Assembly: GCF_025770765.1 (NCBI RefSeq)
Contig: NZ_JANZKY010000003.1
Location: forward strand, 186,001-250,000
From: Propionivibrio soli
GTDB lineage: Bacteria; Pseudomonadota; Gammaproteobacteria; Burkholderiales; Rhodocyclaceae
Direction of reading: 5' to 3'
DNA: 64,000 bases
Shown here: positions 35,061 through 44,714 of the stretch, in pieces
Numbering within the stretch: the stretch's first letter is position 1
Layout: the number at the start of each line of letters is the position of its first letter
Made by a program: the position numbers and the translations under genes
The notes under the pieces: model-generated
Told to the model about the DNA's origin: nothing
Databases searched by the model: none
Seen by the model: only the letters and a program-made list of their open reading frames with translations

Positions 35061-36359
35061 ATGCCGACGGGCGTCATCGAATCGCTGGATCACGAAGCGC
35101 GGGGAATCACGCGGCTTGAGGGCAAGACCGTGTTCGTAGAGGGGGCGTTGCCAGGCGAGCGCGTGGAATACGTCGCGTTCCGTAAGAAGCCGACCTTCGA
35201 TGTGGCTCATACGACCAGGGTTCTCAAGCCCTCGCCGAGCCGGGTTGAACCACGATGCCCGCATTTCGGTGTCTGCGGTGGCTGCAGCATGCAGCATCTG
35301 GAGCCGGCGGCGCAGGTGGCCGCCAAGCAGCGCGTGCTCGAATCAAACCTCTGGCATCTCGGCCGGATAGAGCCGGAACAGATCTATGCGCCAATTTACG
35401 GGCCGGCATGGGGCTATCGGCATCGCGCGCGTCTGTCTGCCCGGCTGGTGCCGAAGAAAGGCGGCATGTTGGTCGGCTTCCACGAACGCAAGAGCAGCTA
35501 CGTAGCCGACATGCGCCGGTGCGAGAACTTGCCCCCCCGCGTGTCGGCACTTCTTGTCCCTCTGCGTGAACTGATCGGTGCTCTGTCGATTGCTGACGCC
35601 ATGCCGCAAATAGAGGTGGCGGTCGGGGACCATGTTACGGCCCTCGTTTTGCGGATTCTGGCGCCGCTCAATAGCGCGGATGAGGGGCTCGTACGAGCGT
35701 TCGCCGATACGCACGGCGTGGTGTTCTACCTGCAGCCGAAGGGACCCGCTTCGGTCTATCGCTTCTATCCTGTCGAAGGCCCGCAACTCTCGTATCGTTT
35801 GCCGGACTACGACATCGAACACTTCTTTTCGCCGACTGAATTCACGCAGGTAAACCACGCCGTGAACCGCGTGCTTGTACGTCGTGCGATCGAATTGCTT
35901 GCTCCGCAAGCGGGCGAGCGCATCGCGGACATGTTCTGCGGTCTGGGCAACTTCACGTTGCCGATTGCTCGTAGCGGGGCTTATGTTGTTGGTATCGAGG
36001 GGAGTGCCGAATTGGTCCGCCGCGCGGGCGAAAATGCCGCTGCCAACAGGCTTGCCGACCGAGTGGAGTACGGCGTCGCGAATCTCTTCGAGGCGACGCC
36101 AGAAAGCCTTTCGGCCCTCGGGCATTTCGACAAGATGCTTATCGACCCACCGCGTGAAGGCGCCGTAGAACTCGTGAAGGCCATCGGCCCGGACGGCCCC
36201 CGGCGTATCGTTTATGTCTCGTGCAACCCCGCGACGTTAGCGCGCGACGCCGCTATCCTCGTCACGCAGCGTGGTTACCGCTTGCGTGGGACGGGTGTCG
36301 TCAATATGTTTCCGAACACGTCGCACGTCGAATCGATCGCCCTGTTCGAAGCCCAATAG
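35061..36359 (+). CDS. rlmD: 23S rRNA (uracil-1939-C5) methyltransferase
   Basis: A 432-residue TrmA/RlmD-family enzyme. It has a short TRAM-like N-terminus and a 4Fe-4S site ([10 protein letters not shown] plus a later Cys in MRRCENLP). The SAM domain has [14 protein letters not shown] and DPPREGA, and the catalytic Cys is in [13 protein letters not shown]. RlmD makes m5U1939 in 23S rRNA. The length and presence of the Fe-S cluster separate it from TrmA. The start at 35061 ([15 protein letters not shown]) is typical. It is probably transcribed from its own promoter just upstream. Confidence 0.95.
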   Translation: MPTGVIESLDHEARGITRLEGKTVFVEGALPGERVEYVAFRKKPTFDVAHTTRVLKPSPSRVEPRCPHFGVCGGCSMQHLEPAAQVAAKQRVLESNLWHLGRIEPEQIYAPIYGPAWGYRHRARLSARLVPKKGGMLVGFHERKSSYVADMRRCENLPPRVSALLVPLRELIGALSIADAMPQIEVAVGDHVTALVLRILAPLNSADEGLVRAFADTHGVVFYLQPKGPASVYRFYPVEGPQLSYRLPDYDIEHFFSPTEFTQVNHAVNRVLVRRAIELLAPQAGERIADMFCGLGNFTLPIARSGAYVVGIEGSAELVRRAGENAAANRLADRVEYGVANLFEATPESLSALGHFDKMLIDPPREGAVELVKAIGPDGPRRIVYVSCNPATLARDAAILVTQRGYRLRGTGVVNMFPNTSHVESIALFEAQ

Positions 36360-36661
36360 GCCCGTCGAAGCGCTGACCTCAACGCCGGAAACTTCCGAGC
36401 TGGTTCTCTGCGGTTCCCCTGAAGGCGGGGCCGCAGGTAGACGTCCTTAAGTGCGTGATCCTCCTTTGGGTCACCTCCCCCGGAGTGTGTAGTTCTACTT
36501 GGTCAGGCCACTTGACACAAATCTGCGGGTAAGTATCCTCTGCGCGAGGTTTCGCGGTCTGGTAGCCAAGAGAGTATATTTGTACTGCCCGCCGTGGTGA
36601 TCTTGACGACGAGGAAGCCGGTTTACCGGTGAATTCAAAAATATCGACAGGAGAGGGATCA
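36360..36661 (+). promoter_or_regulatory. Leader and promoter region of the TRAP operon
   Basis: These 302 bases hold no gene that I can support. TTGACA (36512-36517), a 16-base spacer and TATCCT (36534-36539) make a plausible promoter, leaving a 5' leader of about 115 bases. GGAGAGGG lies just before the dctP ATG at 36662. I could not identify an operator. Confidence 0.45.
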
Positions 36662-37639
36662 ATGAAGAAAGTCGCAGTCGCGCTCATGCTGGCGTTCGGC
36701 TCGAACTGGGCCATGGCCGCCGTGGAACTCAAGCTCGGTCATTTTGCTTCGGATACGCATCCTTGCGGAATCGCCGCGGTTCAGTTCAAGAATAACGTCG
36801 AGAAACGTACCAACGGCGAAGTGAAGATTTCGCTTTTCGGTAACAATATTCTTGGTTCGCCCCCCGAAGTGCTGGAACAGGTCATGCTCGGTGCCGTGGA
36901 CATGAGTCTTTCCGGTCAGGACCAACTCGCGAAGCACTTGCCCTTCTACGACGTCATCAGCACGCCGTTTGCGTTCAAGGATTACGCGATGGCGGACAAG
37001 GTCATCGACGGCGAATTCAAAACCTGGGCCAGTGCCGAGTTGTTGAAGAAGAACCTCGTGCACCTGTCCGACTGGGAGTGGGGGTTCCGCCAACTCACCA
37101 ACTCGAAGAGACCGGTCGTTGTACCGGCCGACCTGAAGGGCATGAAGATCCGCACACCGCCGGCTTTCGCGTATCAGGCGTTTGTCGAGGCGGCGGGTGG
37201 TAATGCGGTGACGATCGCCTTTGCCGAACTCGTGCTGGCGATGAAGCAGGGCGTGGTCGATGGTCAGGAAAACCCGGTTGGGACGATCTATGACCTTAAG
37301 TTGTACGAGACGCAAAAGTACATGTCGATCCTGAACTATACCTATAGCTCGATGGTTCACGTGGTCAACAAGAAGAGTTGGGACAAGCTCACGCCGGACC
37401 AACAGAAGATCGTGACCGAGGAATCGATTGCTGCGGCCAAGCTGGCTCGCAAAACGTTGCGTGATAACGAAGCCGTGCAGCTGAAGGACCTCGAGACGAA
37501 CAAGGGAATCGTCGTTGCCCGGCCGGACCTCGGGCCGTGGAAGGCGGCGATGGGCCCGGCTTGGGATAAGGTGAAGGCCCGCGTTGGTGCTGACAACTTC
37601 AAGCGCTTCATGGACATTGTCGAGAAGAGCAGCAAGTAA
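36662..37639 (+). CDS. TRAP transporter solute-binding protein (DctP family)
   Basis: A 325-residue periplasmic receptor of a TRAP transporter. Signal peptide MKKVAVALMLAFGSNWAMA is followed by the DctP fold: KLGHFASDTHP, VEKRTNGEVKISLFG, MKIRTPPAFAYQAFVEAAGG, ELVLAMKQGVVDGQENPVGTI. An Arg in the MKIRTPP segment usually pairs with a carboxylate, so an organic acid is likely, but the ligand is not certain. I chose the ATG at 36662 for its Shine-Dalgarno and clean signal peptide. The permease genes follow in the order M then Q. Confidence 0.92.
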   Translation: MKKVAVALMLAFGSNWAMAAVELKLGHFASDTHPCGIAAVQFKNNVEKRTNGEVKISLFGNNILGSPPEVLEQVMLGAVDMSLSGQDQLAKHLPFYDVISTPFAFKDYAMADKVIDGEFKTWASAELLKKNLVHLSDWEWGFRQLTNSKRPVVVPADLKGMKIRTPPAFAYQAFVEAAGGNAVTIAFAELVLAMKQGVVDGQENPVGTIYDLKLYETQKYMSILNYTYSSMVHVVNKKSWDKLTPDQQKIVTEESIAAAKLARKTLRDNEAVQLKDLETNKGIVVARPDLGPWKAAMGPAWDKVKARVGADNFKRFMDIVEKSSK

Positions 37640-37755
37640 GGCTCGTTCGAATCGATTGTCATGATGCCTGGCGGGACCGTTCGCGGTCCCGTCAGTATGT
37701 TCGTACGCGGGAAATGCCGACCAGGCTGTCCCCGCCATCTCGTACCGAGGTTCCC

Positions 37756-39045
37756 ATGCTTACCCTAGCAATATTCGGGACGCTGCTCGTGATGTTGATG
37801 CTTGACGTGCCCATAGCGGTGGCGATCGGGCTCACGGCCGTCATTTTCTTCGTCGGTCAGGGGCAGACGGGTTTTCTGACGATGCTGCCGCAACGTATGT
37901 ATTCCGGTACCACGGGATTTACGTTGCTGGCGATTCCTTTCTTCATCCTTGCCGGCAATTTGATGAATACCGGCGGCACGACACAACGATTGTTCCGGTT
38001 CGCGCGCGCGCTGGTCGGCCACGTACCGGGCGGGCTTGGGCAAGTCAGCGTCGTGTCTTCAATGATATTTTCGGGTATGTCAGGCTCTGCTGTTGCCGAT
38101 GCAGCAGGCCTTGGTCAGATTCAGCACCGAGCAATGGTCGATGCTGGTTATAAGCCCACGATTTCCGCCGCGATCGTCGCCGGGGCGTCCACGATCGGGC
38201 CGGTCATTCCGCCGTCAATCCCGTTCGTGCTCTACGGCGCGATTACATCAGTGTCGGTAAGCCGTTTGTTTCTGGCCGGTGCCGTACCTGGTGTGGTCAT
38301 GGGGGTGGCGATGATGATCGCTATCTGGATCATGGCCAAGCCGCGGGAACTACCGAATGATCCGCGCGCCAACCTGCGCGAAATCCTCGACAGCACGTAC
38401 GCAGCCTTCCTGCCCTTGATGGCCCCGGTGATCATTATCGGCGGCATCACCACGGGATTTTTTACTCCGACTGAGGCCTCTGTGATCGCGTCGCTTTATG
38501 CCGCAGGGCTGGGCTTCCTGTACAAGGATTTGCGTATAAAGGATCTACCGGCGATCCTTTTCGCGTCCCTGAAGCAGACGTGCGGCCTGATGTTCATTAT
38601 CGCCACGGCGAATTTCTTCGGGTGGTTCACGATCTTCGAACGCATCCCGGACGCCCTCATCATGCAGCTGACATCGGTCGGCGCCTCGGCCACGGCTTTC
38701 CTGTGGATCGTGATCGGAATCATCCTTGTTCTCGGCTGCTTCTTGGACGGAAACGCGATCTTTCTCATCACCCTGCCGATTTTCATGAAGATCTGCCCGT
38801 TGTTCGGCATCGATATGGTGAATTTCGGGGTCGTGATGACGCTGCTGATCATGATCGGCAATTTGACGCCTCCTGTGGGCATGTGCCTCTTCGCGGTCGA
38901 AAGCTTCGCCAAGGTCGGACTTTGGAATCTGGCTTACGAATGCCTGCCCTATCTGGTCGCCATTCTGGTGGTGACGATCTTGTGCGCGTTTGTTCCGGAA
39001 ATCGCCTTGTGGCTACCAAACTACGTGATGGGGGCAGGGAGCTGA
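37756..39045 (+). CDS. TRAP transporter large permease (DctM family)
   Basis: A 429-residue membrane protein with about 12 helices. Typical DctM segments are LDVPIAVAIGLTAVIFF, FILAGNLMNTGGTTQRLFRFA, SGMSGSAVADAAGLG, IVAGASTIGPVIPPSIPFVLYG and TLLIMIGNLTPPVGMCLF. It forms the Na+-driven translocation subunit. The start at 37756 removes a non-conserved 14-residue leader. Unlike the usual order P-Q-M, the small permease gene comes after it, 40 bases downstream. Confidence 0.93.
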   Translation: MLTLAIFGTLLVMLMLDVPIAVAIGLTAVIFFVGQGQTGFLTMLPQRMYSGTTGFTLLAIPFFILAGNLMNTGGTTQRLFRFARALVGHVPGGLGQVSVVSSMIFSGMSGSAVADAAGLGQIQHRAMVDAGYKPTISAAIVAGASTIGPVIPPSIPFVLYGAITSVSVSRLFLAGAVPGVVMGVAMMIAIWIMAKPRELPNDPRANLREILDSTYAAFLPLMAPVIIIGGITTGFFTPTEASVIASLYAAGLGFLYKDLRIKDLPAILFASLKQTCGLMFIIATANFFGWFTIFERIPDALIMQLTSVGASATAFLWIVIGIILVLGCFLDGNAIFLITLPIFMKICPLFGIDMVNFGVVMTLLIMIGNLTPPVGMCLFAVESFAKVGLWNLAYECLPYLVAILVVTILCAFVPEIALWLPNYVMGAGS

Positions 39046-39085
39046 GTATGCCAAACGGAAATCAGGAAACCAGGGAGAACAAGTC

Positions 39086-39625
39086 ATGAAGAATTCGGCA
39101 CTTCTTGTGATGAATCGTATCGACAAGGGATTGTTGCTGGTTCTCGAATGGGTGTGCATTGCACTCTTTGCGGCGATCACCGCGATTCTTACCCTTAATA
39201 TCATCGTTCGCTTTGTTCCAGTGATGTCGATGCACTGGTTTGACGAGATTCTCGAACTCTTGTACGGGGCGCTCATTTTCTATGGCGCGGCAGCCGTATG
39301 GGTAAGCCATAGCCACTTTAGCGTTGGAGATTGGATCTCGAAATATTTGCCTGGGGTGCGCGCTCGGTTCGTCTATCGCTTTGTGGTCGAGTTAGCCTCG
39401 CTGGTTTTTATCGCCATCTTTTTCTGGTATGCGGTGGAATTGATGATGCATACCGAAGAGCAGACTACGGCCTTTGCGATGTCAAAGAAATGGTTGTATG
39501 CCTGTATGCCGATCACGGGCGCAATCATGGTCTTGTACAGCGTGAAGAACATGTATCTTCAACTCGCGAAGGTAATCAATCCCGCGTCGAGTATTGAAGT
39601 GACCAAGGAAGATCTCAATCACTGA
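39086..39625 (+). CDS. TRAP transporter small permease (DctQ family)
   Basis: A 179-residue protein with four transmembrane helices (about 15-40, 58-78, 98-120, 138-158). WFDEILELLYGALIFYGAAAVWV and SHFSVGDW fit DctQ. The subunit pairs with DctM to form the membrane complex. GGGAGAAC precedes the ATG. It closes the P-M-Q operon; a strong hairpin terminator follows 240 bases later. The intervening bases carry no gene that I can support. Confidence 0.9.
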   Translation: MKNSALLVMNRIDKGLLLVLEWVCIALFAAITAILTLNIIVRFVPVMSMHWFDEILELLYGALIFYGAAAVWVSHSHFSVGDWISKYLPGVRARFVYRFVVELASLVFIAIFFWYAVELMMHTEEQTTAFAMSKKWLYACMPITGAIMVLYSVKNMYLQLAKVINPASSIEVTKEDLNH

Positions 39626-39860
39626 AAAGGTCTCATGAAGGCAACGATCGGGTTGCTTCGCGACAGCGGGATACGGCCCGATCTTTCGTTAGCGATGAGA
39701 TCGGCTGCAGGTACGGTTGCCAAGCAGGGCCCTCGGCGGGGCGAGTCACGAGAAGCAAGACCGGCTGGTGGTCCGACAGCCGCGCAGCGCGTCGGTGATG
39801 GTGGCAACCTGAGTGAATCAAGCGCTGAGTCGGTAACCCAATGCCAACTCACAAATAAGA

Positions 39861-39887
39861 AAGCCCCGGACAAACCGGGGCTTTTTG
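39861..39887. terminator. Bidirectional rho-independent terminator
   Basis: AAGCCCCGG (39861-39869) pairs with CCGGGGCTT (39875-39883) across a five-base loop. T-tracts lie on the plus side (CTTTTTG), and a T-rich run lies on the minus side. It separates the TRAP operon from the convergent mutarotase gene. Confidence 0.85.
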
Positions 39888-39896
39888 CTGGACGTA

Positions 39897-41087
39897 TTAT
39901 TTCTTTGCCGTAGAGAACTTGTAGACGATCTTGCCGCTATACCATTCGCCCGGATTGACTTCCGTCGTCGGGAACCCCGGATGATTCGGCGAATCCGGGA
40001 AGCGCGACGGCTCGAGGCAGAACGCGCTGCGGAAAGGATAAACCGTGGAGCCTTTGCCGAGATCGCGAGGTACCTTCCCTTCGAGGAAGTTTCCAGAATA
40101 AACCTGTATTCCGGGCTCGGTCGACCAGACCTCCATCACACGACCCGATTTCGGGTCCATGATTCTAGCATTGAACGCCAACTCGGATGGCTGCTTCATG
40201 CTCAATACGTAATGGTTGTCGTACCCATTGCCGGCTTTCAGCAAGTCATAATCCGCTTTGATGTCCTTTCCGATAGCTTTCGGCTTGCGGAAATCCATCG
40301 GCGTTCCTTCCACATCGCGTAGTTTGCCGTTTGGCACGAGTGCTGGGGAAACTTCGAGGACGCGGTCCGAGTTCACCGTCAGGATGTGGTCCTCGATCGA
40401 ACTACCGAGGTCTCCAGAGAGGTTAAAGAATGTGTGGCCCGTGAAATTTGCGACTGTCTTCTTGTTCGCCGCGACAGCGTCGTAGGCGACGACAAGCTCG
40501 TTGTTGTCGGTCACGCTATAGACGACACGCACCGGAAGATCGCCCGGGAAGCCTTCCTCGCCGTCCTTGAACAGGATCGTCATCTGCACCGAACTGTCGG
40601 ATAGGGGCTTGGCATCGAAGACGACGAAACGCGAGCCTTTCTTGCCTCCGTGAAGGGTATTCTGCCGGGGCGGTGCGGGCGGCGTGGAAAGGTCGTTGAT
40701 GGCAAGCTTGTACTCTGTTCCATCGAGCGTGAATGTGCCGTTGCCGATTCGGTTGGCGTAGCGGCCGACGAAAGCCCCCATCGAACCCTGCCCCCCCATT
40801 ACCTGGTCGATTGTCTCGTAGCCCTGGGCAACGTCTCCGAGTTTGCCGTTGCGATCGGGAACCAGAATCTGTTCGATGCGCGCTCCGTAGTTGGTGATCT
40901 TGACGACCATTCCCTTCTTGTTCTTGATCGTGTAAAGATCGACCTTCTTGCCGTCGACATCTTTCTGAAAATCAACCGCGCGCAATTCGGCGTACGGCGG
41001 CTGTGCGGGAGCCGCTGTTGCGGCTTGCGGACTGATGGCCGTGACCGCTGCCGCCAACAAGGTCATCATTCCAGGTGCTTTTCTCAT
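39897..41087 (-). CDS. Exported aldose 1-epimerase (mutarotase)
   Basis: A 396-residue GalM-family protein that interconverts alpha and beta sugar anomers. It carries a signal peptide (MMTLLAAAVTAISPQAATAAPAQ), so it acts in the periplasm, unlike E. coli GalM. Family signatures are YGARIEQILVPDRNG, FVGRYANRIGNGTF, the catalytic His in FTGHTFFNLSGD, NGYDNHYVL and the catalytic Glu region CLEPSRFPDSPNH. AAGGAGGG precedes the ATG. It is a single gene with no sugar-metabolism neighbours. Confidence 0.9.
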   Translation of the reverse strand: MRKAPGMMTLLAAAVTAISPQAATAAPAQPPYAELRAVDFQKDVDGKKVDLYTIKNKKGMVVKITNYGARIEQILVPDRNGKLGDVAQGYETIDQVMGGQGSMGAFVGRYANRIGNGTFTLDGTEYKLAINDLSTPPAPPRQNTLHGGKKGSRFVVFDAKPLSDSSVQMTILFKDGEEGFPGDLPVRVVYSVTDNNELVVAYDAVAANKKTVANFTGHTFFNLSGDLGSSIEDHILTVNSDRVLEVSPALVPNGKLRDVEGTPMDFRKPKAIGKDIKADYDLLKAGNGYDNHYVLSMKQPSELAFNARIMDPKSGRVMEVWSTEPGIQVYSGNFLEGKVPRDLGKGSTVYPFRSAFCLEPSRFPDSPNHPGFPTTEVNPGEWYSGKIVYKFSTAKK

Positions 41088-41212
41088 ACGAACCCTCCTT
41101 GTGGTCTATGTAACCTGCGGATGAAGGCCAAGAAAATTGGCCTTACCACCCGACAAAAAGTATAGGCGGATTTTGCCATTTGGGTAAAGCGTTTTTGCCA
41201 AGGGCCCTCAGT

Positions 41213-41218
41213 TATAAT
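41213..41218 (+). promoter_or_regulatory. -10 box of the surE-pcm-nlpD-rpoS operon
   Basis: TATAAT is a perfect -10 hexamer about 150 bases before the surE start. No good -35 is seen at the right distance (the nearest T-rich run is GTTTTTG). The assignment is by position only. Confidence 0.4.
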
Positions 41219-41367
41219 TCGTCTCGTAAACCCAGGCAGGGAAGGGAATGCGGCAAAAGGCCGACGGCCTTGCCGTGGGCGTGTTTCCGCCGATTTGCAG
41301 GGCAACTTTCCCCGCAGGTTGGCCTTGTCGGCCGACCTCAACTACATCGAATTGCACAGGTGAAGAT

Positions 41368-42111
41368 TTGCGGATACTTCTGAGTAACGACGACGGTTAT
41401 TTTTCCCCGGGGATCGATTGTCTGGCCAACGCGCTGAAAGCGGTGGCTGAAGTGACCGTGGTTGCTCCTGAGCGTGACCGCAGTGGGGCGAGCAATTCGC
41501 TGACCCTTGATCGACCGTTGTCTTTGAAACGCGCGGCGAACGGTTATTACTACGTGAACGGCACGCCGACCGATTGCGTGCATCTGGCCGTAACCGGCAT
41601 GTTGGAAGAAGTACCGGACATGGTCGTTTCGGGAATCAATCTCGGTGCGAACATGGGTGACGACACCATTTATTCGGGAACGGTCGCTGCCGCCACCGAA
41701 GGTTTTTTGTTAGGCGTGCCTTCTCTTGCCGTATCGCTGTGCAGCAAGGTCGGTGCCCACTTCGACACCGCGGCGCGAATTGCCTTGGAGACGGTGAGGA
41801 TGATCCAGGCGCGACCGATCCGTGAGCCGTTGCTGCTCAACATCAACGTGCCGGACGTCCCTTATGAGGAATTGCGCGGTAGGGCCGCTACCCGGCTCGG
41901 CAAACGTCACAAGGCTGAGGCCGTCGTGCGTACGGTGACTCCGCGTGGGGAGACCGTGTACTGGGTAGGAGCGGCAGGCGCAGCGCAAGACGCTGGCGCC
42001 GGTACCGATTTCCACGCCGTGCAGAACAACCTGGTTTCCATCACGCCGCTACAGATCGATCTCACACATGGTGGACAACTGCCTCTCATCAAGGAATGGC
42101 TGAAGTCATGA
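41368..42111 (+). CDS. surE: 5'/3'-nucleotidase SurE
   Basis: A 247-residue stationary-phase survival protein, a metal-dependent nucleotidase that dephosphorylates nucleoside monophosphates. The metal site [13 protein letters not shown] is at the very N-terminus; [29 protein letters not shown] and the closing [13 protein letters not shown] are typical. The only start that fits the family is TTG at 41368 with AGGTG just before it; the longer upstream frame is not protein-like. The stop overlaps the pcm ATG by four bases. Confidence 0.95.
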   Translation: MRILLSNDDGYFSPGIDCLANALKAVAEVTVVAPERDRSGASNSLTLDRPLSLKRAANGYYYVNGTPTDCVHLAVTGMLEEVPDMVVSGINLGANMGDDTIYSGTVAAATEGFLLGVPSLAVSLCSKVGAHFDTAARIALETVRMIQARPIREPLLLNINVPDVPYEELRGRAATRLGKRHKAEAVVRTVTPRGETVYWVGAAGAAQDAGAGTDFHAVQNNLVSITPLQIDLTHGGQLPLIKEWLKS

Positions 42112-42764
42112 GCCGGGGAGTTGCCGGGATTGGGATGACGTCGCAGCGTACGCGTGCGCGGATGATCGAGCGTCTGCGCGAGAAAGGCATTCGCGATGAG
42201 CGCGTGTTGGCCGCGATCGCCGCCGTCCCTCGCCACGTATTCGTCGAGGAAGCACTGGCTTCGCGTGCATATGAGGACACGGCTTTACCGCTCGGTTTTT
42301 CGCAAACCATCTCGCAACCTTTCATCGTCGCACGCATGATCGAAGTGCTTCGTGAAGGTCGGGAATTGGGGAAAACGCTGGAGGTGGGGGCGGGATGTGG
42401 CTACCAGGCCGCTGTGCTGGCTCAGCTCACCGACGAAGTTTACGCCGTCGAACGTATCGAACCGCTGCTCGCGCGCGCGAAGCAGAACATGCGCACGATC
42501 CAGGAATTCAAGGTCCGCTTGAAGTACGCCGATGGACAATTGGGGTTGCCGGAGGCCGCTCCTTTCGACACGATCATCGTCGCGGCGGCCGCCAACCGCG
42601 TGCCACCGTCGCTTTTGCAGCAACTGGCGCTTGGTGGCAGAATGCTGTTGCCCTTGGGGACGGGGGAGCAGTACCTTCTCTTGATCGAGCGTAGGCCCGA
42701 GGGCTTGGTGGAAACCCGTCTGGATGCCGTTCGCTTCGTGCCGTTACTCTCAGGACTCGAATGA
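42108..42764 (+). CDS. pcm: Protein-L-isoaspartate O-methyltransferase
   Basis: A 218-residue SAM-dependent enzyme that methylates isoaspartyl residues so that damaged proteins can be repaired. Motifs are [32 protein letters not shown] motif [26 protein letters not shown] and GRMLLPLG. The ATG at 42108 is preferred over 42096 because it overlaps the surE stop as ATGA with AAGGA upstream. The downstream nlpD gene again overlaps by four bases. Confidence 0.95.
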   Translation: MSRGVAGIGMTSQRTRARMIERLREKGIRDERVLAAIAAVPRHVFVEEALASRAYEDTALPLGFSQTISQPFIVARMIEVLREGRELGKTLEVGAGCGYQAAVLAQLTDEVYAVERIEPLLARAKQNMRTIQEFKVRLKYADGQLGLPEAAPFDTIIVAAAANRVPPSLLQQLALGGRMLLPLGTGEQYLLLIERRPEGLVETRLDAVRFVPLLSGLE

Positions 42765-43690
42765 AAAATAGTTGCCGCTTCGCCAAGTTCGGCTCCGGCA
42801 TGATCGCCGTTGTCACGCTCGCCGTCGCAGGATGTGCGAGCAAGGCGCCCGCCCCGGTTGAGGAACGCGGTGCGCCCCGTGCCGCCGCTACCGCACCGGC
42901 TTCCAAGGATACTTACGTGGTAAAGAGCGGTGACACGCTCTACAGCATCGCGCGTGATCACAACATGGATTTTCGCGAACTGATCGCCCTGAACGGTATC
43001 GACAGCCCGAACCGGATCACCCCGGGAAAGGTCCTCAAAGTCAGGCCACCGGTTGATCCGAATGCCGCCGGCTCGGCGGTCGCGTCGACAGCGCCTGTGA
43101 CGTCGGACGTCGTCGTTTCAAGGCCGATCGGCGACACGAGTGCTGTCCCGGCGCCACCGGCGAGCACCAACAACGAACTCCTGAAACGTACACCGAAGGC
43201 GGGGAAAGAGCCGTACTCCGATCAGGCCCTGGCGCAAGCGCAAGGGCAAAGTAAACCGGCCGAAACCCCTGCGCCCCAGCCTGCTCCTGAACCTCGACCA
43301 GCGGACGCTGTCCCCGCCAATGACGAATTGAGCCTGATCTGGCCGGCAAGCGGGAAGGTCATTGGCTCCTATTCCGAGGCAGGCAACAAAGGGATCGATA
43401 TTGCCGGCAAGACGGGCGACCCCGTCATCGCGGCAAGCGCGGGTCGTGTGCTCATTGCCAACAACGCGCTGCGCGGTTATGGCAACATGGTGATCGTCAA
43501 GGTAAATAACGAATTCGTCACCGTGTACGCGCACAACAGCAAGCTGCTCGTCAAAGAAGGCCAGAGTGTTACCAAGGGCCAGAAGATTGCCGAAATGGGC
43601 AGCAGCGATGCCGACCAGGTGAAGTTGCATTTCGAGGTCCGGCGCCAAGGGAAGCCGGTGGATCCGACCAAATATCTTCCGCAACGTTGA
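42761..43690 (+). CDS. nlpD: NlpD lipoprotein, LysM plus M23 peptidase domain
   Basis: A 309-residue outer-membrane lipoprotein with lipobox LAVAGC (Cys about 26). Next come a LysM domain (YVVKSGDTLYSIARDHNMDFRELIALNG), a long Pro/Ala linker and a C-terminal M23-type domain (GKVIGSYSEAGNKGIDIAGKTGDPVIAASAG). NlpD activates amidase during cell separation; its M23 domain is degenerate, and the lack of a full HxxxD/HxH set here agrees with that. The gene sits between pcm and rpoS, where the rpoS promoter often lies within nlpD. Confidence 0.93.
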   Translation: MKNSCRFAKFGSGMIAVVTLAVAGCASKAPAPVEERGAPRAAATAPASKDTYVVKSGDTLYSIARDHNMDFRELIALNGIDSPNRITPGKVLKVRPPVDPNAAGSAVASTAPVTSDVVVSRPIGDTSAVPAPPASTNNELLKRTPKAGKEPYSDQALAQAQGQSKPAETPAPQPAPEPRPADAVPANDELSLIWPASGKVIGSYSEAGNKGIDIAGKTGDPVIAASAGRVLIANNALRGYGNMVIVKVNNEFVTVYAHNSKLLVKEGQSVTKGQKIAEMGSSDADQVKLHFEVRRQGKPVDPTKYLPQR

Positions 43691-43692
43691 TC

Positions 43693-44652
43693 ATGGGCGA
43701 GGACGCTGAGTCGGAATCCGAGTTTGCCGAGGGCGATCTGCCCGACGAGGCGACTTCGGCGGAAGAAGGGTTCCTGGCAGAGCGGGAGGAAGAGGCCGTT
43801 GCCACGACGCCAGAAGTCGAACTGCTCAACGACGTCACGCAGCATTATCTGAACGAAATTGGTGCCAAGCCCTTGTTCTCCCCCAAGGAGGAGTTCGAAT
43901 GGGCGTGCCGGGCAAGGAACGGCGAGTTCATCGCTCGGCAGAAGATGATCGAGCACAACCTTCGACTCGTAGTGAATATTGCGAAGCACTACCTGAATCG
44001 GGGGATTCCGCTGCTCGATCTGATCGAAGAGGGGAACCTCGGCTTGATCCATGCGATCGAAAAGTTCGATCCAGATCGCGGTTTCCGTTTTTCGACCTAT
44101 GCCACCTGGTGGATTAGGCAGAGCATCGAGCGCGCGATCATGAACCAGTCGCGGACGATCCGGCTACCGGTTCATGTGGTCAAGGACATCAACATCATTC
44201 TGCGCGCCGTGCGACACCTTGAGGCAGCGAACGGGAAGGAAACCCGTCTCGAACAGATTGCGCATCTGATCGACCGCCCGGTCAGCGAGGTGCGGCAGGC
44301 GCTTGCGCTCAACGAACACATCGCTTCGCTGGATGCGCCGTTGGAAATCGATCCCAACCATACGGTGGCCGACGCCATCCCGGACGACGGTGCCATCGAC
44401 CCTGAGAATCTGTTGCAGTCGAACGAGGTCGGCGAACTCATCAGTCGCTGGGTCGAGCAATTGCCGGAGAAGCAGCGGCGCGTACTGGAGCGGCGTTACG
44501 GCCTCGGCGGTTGCGATATCAATACGCTCGAAGAGGTCGCCGCGGACCTCAATCTCACGCGTGAGCGTGTACGCCAGATCCAGATTGAGGCGCTCGACCA
44601 GCTACGCCGCGTCATCAAGCGCGGTGGCATGCAGCGGGATAGTCTCCTGTAA
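43693..44652 (+). CDS. rpoS: RNA polymerase sigma factor RpoS
   Basis: A 319-residue stationary-phase/general-stress sigma factor. An acidic N-terminal region is followed by sigma1.2 (VTQHYLNEIGAKPLFSP), sigma2 (RQKMIEHNLRLVVNIAKHYLNRG, FSTYATWWIRQSIERAI), sigma3 and sigma4 (LGGCDINTLEEVAADLNLTRERVRQIQ). Regions and length match RpoS rather than RpoH or RpoD. The ATG at 43693 follows the nlpD stop by two bases; an in-frame TTG at 43687 is less likely. Confidence 0.95.
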   Translation: MGEDAESESEFAEGDLPDEATSAEEGFLAEREEEAVATTPEVELLNDVTQHYLNEIGAKPLFSPKEEFEWACRARNGEFIARQKMIEHNLRLVVNIAKHYLNRGIPLLDLIEEGNLGLIHAIEKFDPDRGFRFSTYATWWIRQSIERAIMNQSRTIRLPVHVVKDINIILRAVRHLEAANGKETRLEQIAHLIDRPVSEVRQALALNEHIASLDAPLEIDPNHTVADAIPDDGAIDPENLLQSNEVGELISRWVEQLPEKQRRVLERRYGLGGCDINTLEEVAADLNLTRERVRQIQIEALDQLRRVIKRGGMQRDSLL

Positions 44653-44714
44653 CGCCCCTTCCGTTGGCGACCGCGCCAGCGGCGCGGGGCAGCGAAAATC
44701 ACGAGGACGTTTAG

